Below, in pieces: positions 56,653 through 64,000 of a stretch of DNA of 64,000 bases. Numbering within the stretch: the stretch's first letter is position 1; the number at the start of each line of letters is the position of its first letter. This DNA comes from Arthrospiribacter ruber (lineage in GTDB: Bacteria; Bacteroidota; Bacteroidia; Cytophagales; Cyclobacteriaceae). The translations under genes were made by a program, and so were the position numbers. The stretch lies in assembly GCF_019343195.1 (NCBI RefSeq), contig NZ_RPHB01000003.1, positions 604,508-668,507 of the forward strand. The letters are read 5' to 3'. Under the pieces are notes generated by a model that ran no database searches, was not told the origin of the DNA, and saw only the letters and a program-made list of their open reading frames with translations.

Positions 56653-56687
56653 AAACGCAAGTGCAGTGATCGCTTGCGTTTACTGCA
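56653..56687 (-). terminator. Interleaved inverted repeats after the unknown gene
   Basis: Order on the minus strand: TGCAGT, AAACGCAAG, CGATC, ACTGCA, CTTGCGTTT. AAACGCAAG pairs with CTTGCGTTT (9 bp) and TGCAGT with ACTGCA (6 bp), in crossing fashion. The 9-bp hairpin followed by TTTT could be the terminator of the gene ending at 56741. The crossing pairs are compatible with a pseudoknot only if some pairs open. Confidence 0.5.
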
Positions 56688-56740
56688 TTTACTATTTTAT
56701 TTCCTTAAATGTCTTACTGGAAGGTGGAAGTTTCTAAATG

Positions 56741-57295
56741 TCAAAGTGTTTTTACTTTGTGAGGTCGTCCCCTTTCTATTTCTACCTCGTTGTAAAGAGC
56801 CAACTCTAGCTCCGCAATCGTTTCAATATTTTGTTTTCTTGCAACAGTTTTTGCGCGTTCGATTATTTTGAGATACTCTTTAGAGTCATCCCACTGGGTC
56901 CATTGCGAAGGCTTTGGGATTCCAAGTTTCATTTGAATCAGCCTGTCAACAGGGAAATGGGGTGGCGTATGAATGTGTCCAAGACACCACTGGTATTTGA
57001 GATAAAGGTTCAAAATCTTCTGGGAATGGCCGAAACGCAGTTCTACAAACCCGAAACTAATGGCAAAGTTTGTAATAGCAGAAATGTTTTTGACGTGATC
57101 TTTTTCGTTTGGAGTGTTATCCAAGTAATTATTGTGTATCAGGGTTGATACAAATTCAAATAGTTTGGATTTAAATATCTCCTTTTCTTCCTTGGTTGTT
57201 TCTGCTTTGTAAACGTTACCGGCTCTACTCAACGAAGCTCTCAAAGTTGATTTCCAAAGTTGATCAAGTAAAAATTGTTTTTGGGTTGTTTTCAT
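56741..57295 (-). CDS. Unknown protein of the defence island
   Basis: A 184-residue soluble protein, no signal or membrane segment. I do not recognise a named family. Visible features are a helical first half, a C-W-C-H-like middle (KYQWCLGHIHTPPHFPVDRLI) with several His and one Cys that could bind a metal, WTQWDDSKEYLKIIERAK, and a helix ending in ELELALYNEVE. Similar short proteins occur in accessory regions of Bacteroidota as hypotheticals. It follows the DUF262 remnant and ends before the noncoding stretch. Confidence 0.7.
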   Translation of the reverse strand: MKTTQKQFLLDQLWKSTLRASLSRAGNVYKAETTKEEKEIFKSKLFEFVSTLIHNNYLDNTPNEKDHVKNISAITNFAISFGFVELRFGHSQKILNLYLKYQWCLGHIHTPPHFPVDRLIQMKLGIPKPSQWTQWDDSKEYLKIIERAKTVARKQNIETIAELELALYNEVEIERGRPHKVKTL

Positions 57296-57318
57296 GGCCT
57301 AACAGACTTATTCGGTTT

Positions 57319-57462
57319 TCACGAGATGCTGTCCATCAGGTCTCTTACTTTGGCACCATCCCATACAAAGGGTCTTTGGATCTCAGGTATAGCGATTTCC
57401 TCAGACTTGCCCCATGAAAGGACGGTTTCGATCAGGTGTTGGTTGACGGAGTATTTCTGCAT
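57319..57462 (-). pseudogene. 5' remnant of a DUF262 (GmrS-like) gene
   Basis: A 47-codon frame from ATG 57460-57462 to TGA 57319-57321. The peptide [17 protein letters not shown]...[15 protein letters not shown]...VRDLMDSIS is the clear beginning of DUF262 proteins (ParB-like nuclease/NTPase fold, found in GmrSD and other modification-dependent defence systems); P-E-I-Q-R-P-F-V-W is its hallmark. Full-length proteins have several hundred residues, here lost after the first helix. It starts 5 bp after the TIR stop, so it was once the next gene of the same operon. Confidence 0.8.
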
Positions 57463-57466
57463 GTTG

Positions 57467-58282
57467 TTAGGGGTTAAAAAGCCTATCGATTCGTGCCAAA
57501 ATTTGATTTCTTCGGCCCTCCCAAATCTCAGGCGCTTTCGGAGTAAGGTTAAACAGATTCTCCAACTGCGTTTTAAGGATAGTCCACTTGTTAGGTTCAG
57601 TGATTTTAAATCCCTGAGTAAGCGGAATTACACCTGACATTTGATTGTAGTCCATTGGAGGCACCAAGATGGGGATATGCTTTTTAGAAAGAGCCCAAGC
57701 TGCACCCATTTCGCACAAACTCACAGCACTTTTGAAATAGTTCTCTGAAATCACGAATAGGACAATGGCATCTCCACTTATTTCGCTCTTCAGGGTTTGA
57801 AGCCAGTCCTCCCCAAGAGGAATACCATGACCTTCTAATGAGGTGCAAAAGATACAGGAGTCTTTAATGCCAATTAGTGATAGGAGTTGAACGATTTCAG
57901 AAGCAATCGTTTTGTCCTGTGAAGAGTGACTGATGAAAATTTTACGCGCACCATTTTTTTCGCCCCCTTCCACAAAATTTGATCGAGGGAGTAATTCTAA
58001 TTCCTCTATAAGAGACTCGAGGAAAAGCTTTGCTTGCAAGAGACAATCTGCCATATGAAGTTCAATTTCATCTTCTTCAAAAGTGTGTGAAGTCTTGTTG
58101 AATTTTATAGCACCAAAACTTTTAATCTCGTACGAATCTTCACCATATATTCTGATCAATTTACGATACACACTGTCCTCCCATGCCATAAATTTTGGAT
58201 CATGTGGTGTTATGTTTTTAAAACTTTCGAGGGTAGTAATCGTACTGACCCAAATTGATCTTATACTTTCTTTTGTTATCAT
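57467..58282 (-). CDS. TIR-domain protein encoded in the hsd operon
   Basis: A 271-residue protein with an N-terminal helical/mixed domain (about 1-105, unknown fold) and a C-terminal TIR domain (about 112-245): [19 protein letters not shown], the BB-loop area [12 protein letters not shown], then [23 protein letters not shown] with the candidate catalytic Glu191. Bacterial TIR domains of this kind often degrade NAD+ to stop phage growth. The ATG at 58280-58282 overlaps the hsdS stop (ATGA). A longer frame from 58315 would overlap hsdS by 37 bp. Effector function and trigger are inferred. Confidence 0.87.
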   Translation of the reverse strand: MITKESIRSIWVSTITTLESFKNITPHDPKFMAWEDSVYRKLIRIYGEDSYEIKSFGAIKFNKTSHTFEEDEIELHMADCLLQAKLFLESLIEELELLPRSNFVEGGEKNGARKIFISHSSQDKTIASEIVQLLSLIGIKDSCIFCTSLEGHGIPLGEDWLQTLKSEISGDAIVLFVISENYFKSAVSLCEMGAAWALSKKHIPILVPPMDYNQMSGVIPLTQGFKITEPNKWTILKTQLENLFNLTPKAPEIWEGRRNQILARIDRLFNP

Positions 58283-59463
58283 ACAAACATCTGCTGCAAC
58301 AGCCCCTTCTTCCAAGTGCGAAAGCCTTGGATCTGGCTGTCAAGCGTTTCAAGGTTTTCGTCAATTGTGTTCAGGAAAACAGCGATTTTCTTTTGTTCTG
58401 GTAAGCAGGGGACCATGAGAAGTAGCTTTTGAATGTCTCCTTTTTGTATGTTTGGCAAGCCTGATCCAACGCGTAGCTTCATGATTTTCTTCTCATTGAA
58501 TTTCAGTAGTTGGAAGAGAAACGGGACATGGGCTATTTTTGAAATTTTTTGAAGAGTGTAACAATGTCCTCCGCTCCAAAACTTTGTTTTGATAAAGTTT
58601 ACAAAACCACAAGAGTTTCCTCCTTCGCTGATTGTAATTGTATTTGCTTCCGTATTCCAGTCGCCTGAATAACCTGATGGTTCAATCCCTCCATTTATTG
58701 CAGGATAAGTTCCTTCCATTTCAAGTTCACTTTTGTTAAGTTGCTGTCCTTTCACAATGTCACAAATATTCCCCAACCGCTTCTCCTCCCAATCAGGAAA
58801 CTCACTCCCATCATCATGCTTGAAATGGATTTTTTGTGAGAAGATCTGCTGCATCACGCCCTTTTTGTAGGCTTCCAGCTTTTCCTTCTTCCGCTCCAGC
58901 AACTCGATCCGCTCGTCCACCGATGAAAGGAATGACGCGATCTTTTGCTGCTCGGGGAGGGAGGGGAATTTAAAGTTTAAAGAATGAAGTTCTTTTGTAT
59001 CTAACTTTCCAGCACCGATCCCTGTTCCTGCTACAATTCCGAGTAGACTTTTCTCTGATTTAAGAAACCACTGTAAAAGGAATTCTTTATCAATTTCGTC
59101 ATTTGGTATAATTGCTTTAACATCTTGATTGAAAGTCACGTCTTTCGCCGCAATTCCGACTGGGATCTTGTTGAAAAGCATGCTTCCCCGAACTAAAAGG
59201 AGAATGCTCCCTTTTTTGGCGATTCGTGTACCTTTTTTTGAACCAAGCTCAGTGACTTTTTTTTCTGAGTCAGAAAACTTGGTTCCAATCATTGAGGATG
59301 CACTTATCCATGGTATATTTCCGTTCCAGTAGTCCTCGACTTCCTTAGAGGGGGTTCCGCCAGATTTCCAACTCGTGAAGTCGCCCAATGAGCCTTCTTC
59401 CCAATCTTTTTCAAAATTTAAAAATCTTAGTTTTGGATACTTTTTTACGTTGTCGATCATCAA
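58279..59463 (-). CDS. hsdS: Type I restriction-modification specificity subunit
   Basis: A 394-residue HsdS with two target recognition domains. TRD1 covers about 20-165 (WEEGSLGDFTSWKSGGTPS) and TRD2 about 225-370 (WEEKRLGNICDIVKGQQLN). Each is followed by a conserved coiled-coil spacer (LPEQQKIASFLSSVDERIELL and LPEQKKIAVFLNTIDENLETL). The two halves recognise the split DNA target and dock HsdM. It overlaps hsdM by 4 bp (ATGA, 59460-59463) and the TIR gene by 4 bp. The recognition sequence cannot be predicted by eye. Confidence 0.95.
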   Translation of the reverse strand: MMIDNVKKYPKLRFLNFEKDWEEGSLGDFTSWKSGGTPSKEVEDYWNGNIPWISASSMIGTKFSDSEKKVTELGSKKGTRIAKKGSILLLVRGSMLFNKIPVGIAAKDVTFNQDVKAIIPNDEIDKEFLLQWFLKSEKSLLGIVAGTGIGAGKLDTKELHSLNFKFPSLPEQQKIASFLSSVDERIELLERKKEKLEAYKKGVMQQIFSQKIHFKHDDGSEFPDWEEKRLGNICDIVKGQQLNKSELEMEGTYPAINGGIEPSGYSGDWNTEANTITISEGGNSCGFVNFIKTKFWSGGHCYTLQKISKIAHVPFLFQLLKFNEKKIMKLRVGSGLPNIQKGDIQKLLLMVPCLPEQKKIAVFLNTIDENLETLDSQIQGFRTWKKGLLQQMFV

Positions 59464-61028
59464 AACGGCGCTTTAATTCCCAATTCCTCACAAAATGCTT
59501 TCAATACCGCATCGTTGCTTTTCAATGCTGCGTCGAGTTGCTGTATGGCTGCTGCGGTGGCATCCAAGTCCACAGGCTCCTCTTCCTCAAAGGTATCCAC
59601 ATAGCGGGGGATGTTGAGGTTGTAGTCATTTTCAGCGATCTCAGCTAGGGAAGCTACATAGCTGTACTTGTCGATGGTCTTGCGCTCACGGTAGGTCTGC
59701 ACGATCAGCTCCACGTCGCTGTCCCTCAGTTCGTTTTGGTTGCCCACCTTGATAAAGTGATCCGATCCACTGGCATCGATAAAGACTACATTGTCGTCCT
59801 GCTCACGGCATTTTTTCAGCACCACGATACAGGTAGGAATACTGGTACCGAAGAAAATATTGGCAGGCAACCCGATCACCGCATCCAGTACATTCATCTC
59901 CTTGATCATGTACTGCCTGATCTGACCCTCTGCTGCCCCACGGAAAAGTACCCCATGTGGAAAGACACTGGCCATGATGCCATTGTCCGCCAGCTGATAG
60001 AGCATGTGCTGCATAAAAGCGAAATCTGCCTTGGTCTTAGGTGCCAGCCTGCCATACTGAGAAAACCGTTCGTCCGCATGAAAGAGGGAATGCTCGTCAC
60101 CCTTCCAGTGTGCAGAAAAGGGAGGATTGGCCACTACTGCCTCGAACTTATAGTCCAAGTGCTGCGGATGCATCAGGGTATCTTCTTGAGCGATGTTGAA
60201 TCTCCTATAGTGAATGCCGTGCAGGATCATATTCATCCTTGCCAGGTTGTAGGTAGTACGGGTCATTTCTTGTCCGAAATACTCCGTTACTTCTGCTTCT
60301 TTGGCTACCCGAAGGAGCAAGGAACCTGAGCCACAGGTGGGGTCATAGACAGACTTGAGTTTGTCCTTGCCCGTGGTGACTACTTTTGCAAGGATTTTGG
60401 ACACTTGTTGAGGAGTGTAGAATTCCCCAGCGGTCTTGCCTGCTCCTGCGGCAAACTTGCCGATCAGGAATTCGTAAGCATCACCCAGCACGTCGGACTC
60501 TATGTCTTCCAGTCGGAAATCAATGGAGTCGAGGTGGTTCAGGATCTGTACCACCACTTCATTTCGGGCTTTGACTGTGCGCCCGATTTTGTTGGAGCTG
60601 AGGTCAATGTCAGAGAAAAGATCGTTGAAGTCCTCTTCCGAGTCTGTTCCCATGGTGCTTTGCTCGATGTGGTTGAGTACCGCTTTGAGGTCTTCCAAGA
60701 TATAGTTGCTATCCGTTTCTGTGGAGGCATTACCCTTGGCTGTGATGGAAGCAAAGAGCTCTTCAGGTTTCAGGAAATAACCCAGTGCCTGCAAGGACTC
60801 CTCTTTGATGGCTTCCAGCAGTTCGGGGTCGTTGAGTTTGAGATAATCCTTGACGCTCTCAGTTTCCAGCAGGTTGTTGGCATATAAGTACTGCCGCTCG
60901 CTGAGGTATTTGTAGAATATAAAACCGAGTATGTAATCTCTGTAATCGTCTGCGCTGATTTTGCCCCGTAAAATATTGGCGATCCCCCAGAGCTTGCTTT
61001 CCAAGAGGCGTTTTTGTTCTTCTGACAT
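59460..61028 (-). CDS. hsdM: Type I restriction-modification DNA methyltransferase
   Basis: A 522-residue N6-adenine methyltransferase. The N-terminal HsdM helical domain begins KRLLESKLWGIANILRGK. SAM motif I is DPTCGSG (229-235), with GEFYTPQQVSKIL before it and the catalytic NPPF at 301-304. It protects host DNA and is needed for cleavage by HsdR. First gene of the coupled run hsdM-hsdS-TIR. The length is normal and the ORF is intact. Confidence 0.97.
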   Translation of the reverse strand: MSEEQKRLLESKLWGIANILRGKISADDYRDYILGFIFYKYLSERQYLYANNLLETESVKDYLKLNDPELLEAIKEESLQALGYFLKPEELFASITAKGNASTETDSNYILEDLKAVLNHIEQSTMGTDSEEDFNDLFSDIDLSSNKIGRTVKARNEVVVQILNHLDSIDFRLEDIESDVLGDAYEFLIGKFAAGAGKTAGEFYTPQQVSKILAKVVTTGKDKLKSVYDPTCGSGSLLLRVAKEAEVTEYFGQEMTRTTYNLARMNMILHGIHYRRFNIAQEDTLMHPQHLDYKFEAVVANPPFSAHWKGDEHSLFHADERFSQYGRLAPKTKADFAFMQHMLYQLADNGIMASVFPHGVLFRGAAEGQIRQYMIKEMNVLDAVIGLPANIFFGTSIPTCIVVLKKCREQDDNVVFIDASGSDHFIKVGNQNELRDSDVELIVQTYRERKTIDKYSYVASLAEIAENDYNLNIPRYVDTFEEEEPVDLDATAAAIQQLDAALKSNDAVLKAFCEELGIKAPF

Positions 61029-61410
61029 GTATGCTGTACTCGTTGCTGGTTCTCAGACTTGATTGAAAAAGTCCGGATTCCAAGTGAAAAACTGGTTTCG
61101 GTTTGGGGTTTCCCTACAGTGATGTTTCCATTTGTGGCTCTACAAAATTTAAGGAGCTGTAAAAAGCCGGTCATTATGGGGTATTGGAACTCCTTTTGGT
61201 TTTGACAGGAATAACCTCCACAATTTCAGGTTTTTTGGAAACAGTCTGCTTTGACACCCCTAAGCCTTGCCCCTGATGGACAGAACTTCTGCTGGCTAAG
61301 ATAAGGTTTTGGGTGGAAATTGCCAGTTTTTTGAAATAGAAAAGCCCCACTGGATTGGTGAGGCCTGCTGAGTTAAATCCTTTGAATTTAACCTTGGCTA
61401 CTATTGACAA
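61029..61410. other. Noncoding gap upstream of hsdM
   Basis: 382 bp. The only clear element is the terminator-like stem at 61340-61364. A 78-codon frame opening on TTG at 61410 is not convincing. Confidence 0.4.
61340..61364 (-). terminator. Terminator after the broken lipoprotein gene
   Basis: On the minus strand GCCTCAC and GTGGGGC form a 7-bp stem (one wobble) followed by TTTTCTATTT, 47 bp after the stop at 61411. Confidence 0.6.
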
Positions 61411-61881
61411 TTATTGCAAAGAGATGTTTGTGAGAAACATCACTGTGCCATCTTCACAGAGAAAACTTCCATCTTCACTGCGCCCGATCTTAGCTTTTTC
61501 TGTTTTGAAGTTTTTACCAGTGTACGCCACAGTTACTTCAAAGTTGAAACATTGACTTGTGTGATCAAACATTTTTTCCTCTGTAAATTTTTTACTTGGC
61601 TCAATTAAAAGTACCATTGTTTGTGAAGCACGTAATAATTTGCTTTCAAAAGAAAAGGATGAACCGTTTTCAAGTGTGCCATAAAGATCACCGTCACCAT
61701 TTTCACCGTAATACCAAGTAAAATCAAATGAATCTTCCACAAGCTCAGGTGAAACGAGGATTTTGACAGAATATTTCCCTATTTCCGGCCAATCTTCCTC
61801 ATTCTCAGATTCTAAAATCGAACAGCTAGTGAAGAAGAAAACTAAAGCTGGAAAAATATAGGTAAAGGTGCTTTATTTCAT
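61411..61881 (-). pseudogene. Lipoprotein gene with a stop at codon 3
   Basis: From ATG 61879-61881 the frame reads M-K-stop-S-T-F-T-Y-I-F-P-A-L-V-F-F-F-T-S-C-S and continues open to 61411. This is a normal lipoprotein signal (lipobox FTSC) with AAA changed to TAA at 61873-61875. The body (about 130 residues, FDFTWYYGENGDGDLYG, ECEDGTVMFLTN-like end) is beta-rich and of unknown role. Translation might restart at GTG 61738-61740, but that product would lack the signal. A sequencing error is possible. Confidence 0.65.
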
Positions 61882-61909
61882 GTGTTTTTTTGGGTTTCGT
61901 GAAATTTTT

Positions 61910-62098
61910 ATGGTTGATAGAAACGATCATCGATTTGGTCAGATCCTTTTCCCGAAAATAACTTGCGGAGAGTGTCCAAAACAACAACCCTGTTGGTCAA
62001 AATCACTTTGTAAAATGCAACATGTTCAAGACCAACAAGATTATTTTTTGATTAGTGAGATTATTTCCCATTCAACTTATAAAAGATCGTTGAAGTGA
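61910..62098 (+). CDS. Doubtful small Cys-rich ORF
   Basis: A 62-codon frame containing CGECPKQQPCWSKSLCKM (Cys spacing 2, 6, 4), which looks like a small zinc-binding knuckle. It overlaps the 3' end of the integrase remnant on the other strand by 22 bp and has no clear ribosome binding site or promoter. I list it because the Cys spacing is unusual for a random frame. Confidence 0.25.
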   Translation: MVDRNDHRFGQILFPKITCGECPKQQPCWSKSLCKMQHVQDQQDYFLISEIISHSTYKRSLK

Positions 62099-62844
62099 TC
62101 CAATTCGGTGTTGGCAAAGCTGTCCAGATACACCTGCGTTGTTCTGATGTCAGCATGTCCCAATGCCTCCGCAATCAAAGTTACAGGTGCATGCTGGGAC
62201 TTGAGAACAGATGCATAGGTGTGCCGGGCTGCGTAGAAAGTCAGGAATCTGAGTTGTGATGGACTGAAACCAAGTTCATTTTCTCCGAGTTTTCTGAGGT
62301 GTGCGTTGATGACTTTGGCTCGCTGTTTCCTTACCTTGGTGATTTTCGCTGGGTTTGACATTTCCTTTTCACTGAGATTGTCAAAGACCCGAAAGACCAA
62401 GCTTTTGGCTGTGGTGTTTTTGATCAAGCCTGCATCAAGCTTTGCGGACAATACCTGTTTCTGTTTTTCGAGAATTCGGCCCACGGTCTCCTTCTTTATA
62501 TGTATGCTGAACATATCCGCTGTTTTTCCCCTGTGGTAGAGAATGCGGTCTTCCACGATATTGTCTTGCCAGTTGAGCAGTGACATGTCTTTGAGGTTCA
62601 TTCCCTGACAGTAATAAGAGAACAGAAACATGTCCCTTGACTCCTCCATAAAGGGACTGTGAGACAGATCCAATTTGGCAAGTTGATGGACTTCTTCCTT
62701 CTTGATCGCTTTCTTGTGGGTCTTTTTTGACTTGATTCGAAACCCGATTCTTGGGTCCTCCTCTGGCTTGACCAGCTTTCTGTTCAGCGCTCTACCATAG
62801 ACAGGAGACATGGCTCTGAGGTAGACTCCAATTCCGTTGGAGTT
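62077..62844 (-). pseudogene. Tyrosine recombinase/integrase, N-terminally truncated
   Basis: The frame continues in-frame upstream of the first ATG (62811) to 62844 with family-like residues (GIGVYLRAMSPVYGRALNRK), then meets TAA at 62845-62847. The C-terminal catalytic domain is present: a shifted or missing Arg I region (YYCQGMNLKDMSLL), FYAARHTYASVL (H/R region), LGHADIRTTQVYLDS with the likely nucleophile Tyr. The SAM-like N-terminal domain (about 150 residues) is lost. It marks the right end of the defence island and is probably no longer active. Confidence 0.75.
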
Positions 62845-63228
62845 TTAGTCTGTTTGATGAACACTTTAAGTCTTACGGGTATGCTTAATTTCGGCAATAT
62901 GGAAACGGATAAAATTGTTTAAAATATTTCCTTTTAAAAATCAGTGACTTGTGAGAAACCTGTTAATTATGTTTTGGCTGGGACTTGCCTTAAGAGATTT
63001 AATTTCTACCTTTGCAAACCCAATCAGCTAAAGAGTTGAGGGAAATAAGAAGAAAGGGTTTTCAATAGAAAGACCGCGGATGCATTTGAGAAAGTAATGC
63101 GTTAAGTTCATTGAAATGTTGTGACAGAGAATAATAAAGAATACAGATAGGCCGGGAACAGCTTTTGGGTTGATAGAGACTGGCTCTGTGTCCACTGATA
63201 AGGATGGTACATGGGGCAAAACAAACTT
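62845..63228. other. Leader region of the rRNA operon
   Basis: 384 bp between the integrase remnant and 16S rRNA. It contains the rrn promoter at 62984-63014. The rest is the transcribed leader. I looked for a copy of the tRNA-Arg 3' end here (attachment site) and did not find one. Confidence 0.5.
62984..63014 (+). promoter_or_regulatory. Promoter of the rRNA operon
   Basis: CTTG (62984-62987), a 19-bp spacer and TACCTTTG (63007-63014) fit the Bacteroidota consensus. About 215 nt of leader precede the 16S gene. Confidence 0.7.

Positions 63229-64000
<772 letters not shown>

Larger units (their letters stand above)
56404..56740 (-). other. Noncoding region with structured elements before the Abi gene
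   Basis: 337 bp without a coding frame, in a gene-dense operon. It contains, in transcription order, the interleaved inverted repeats at 56653-56687, a TATATTTG -7 box (56494-56501) and a bulged hairpin (56443-56483). Confidence 0.6.

Noticed and set aside
61174..61410. 78-codon frame directly after the broken lipoprotein gene
   Set aside because: It opens on TTG right behind a stop in the same frame and runs through a terminator-like stem; no motif or ribosome binding site.
62812..63228. attachment-site copy of the tRNA-Arg 3' end
   Set aside because: No stretch matching the T-arm/acceptor end (such as CCTGACGAGGTCA) was found near the integrase remnant.

Overview
The window is chromosomal DNA of a Bacteroidota bacterium, most likely order Cytophagales, family Cyclobacteriaceae (Algoriphagus/Cyclobacterium-like). 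The evidence is a partial 16S rRNA gene at the right edge, promoters of the Bacteroidota type (TTTG-N19-TAnnTTTG), a SusC/SusD pair, a bamA-ompH-ompH order behind uppS, a class Ia ribonucleotide reductase and the general AT-rich spacing. The genus cannot be fixed from sequence reading alone.

Left part (1-23 kb) is mostly core genome. It holds the tail of hpf, a MITE-like inverted-repeat element, an MFS carrier, ferrochelatase, an antiporter/universal-stress pair, and two tandem M14 carboxypeptidase-like genes of which the first has lost its zinc ligands. A long leftward run follows: yqeY, cvpA, a glutamine amidotransferase, a CBS protein, nadK, a DUF6089-type protein, uppS, bamA and two ompH genes. 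This run links NADP synthesis, undecaprenyl phosphate synthesis and outer-membrane assembly. pdxJ, lipoproteins and a DUF885 peptidase complete the section.

Middle part (22.7-29 kb) is a hydroxyproline-type catabolic cluster: AraC regulator, DHDPS-family lyase/deaminase, ketoglutarate-semialdehyde dehydrogenase and 4-hydroxyproline epimerase. It is broken up by GAAATA-rich repeats with a ~187-bp tandem duplication and by a vapBC toxin-antitoxin pair. No D-hydroxyproline oxidase is present. From 29 to 52 kb follow a cytochrome c maturation cluster (ccmC, ccmD-like, ccmE, ccmF) whose CcmE carries CxxxY instead of HxxxY, then a DUF2520 protein, pirin, acyl-ACP desaturase, M19 dipeptidase, nrdA/nrdB, rplU-rpmA, and a SusC/SusD pair with a large BNR-repeat protein.

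Right part (52.3-63 kb) is a defence island between tRNA-Arg(ACG) and the rRNA operon, ending in a truncated tyrosine recombinase. A type I restriction-modification system is split. hsdM, hsdS and a TIR-domain gene are joined by ATGA overlaps. They are followed by a 47-codon remnant of a DUF262 (GmrS-like) gene and an unknown gene. Next comes a 337-bp noncoding stretch with its own promoter and a strong bulged hairpin, then an Abi_2 (AbiD/AbiF-like) gene with a HEPN RX4H motif, and last hsdR. The TIR gene in the hsd operon and the probable small RNA in front of the HEPN gene are the most interesting parts of the window.
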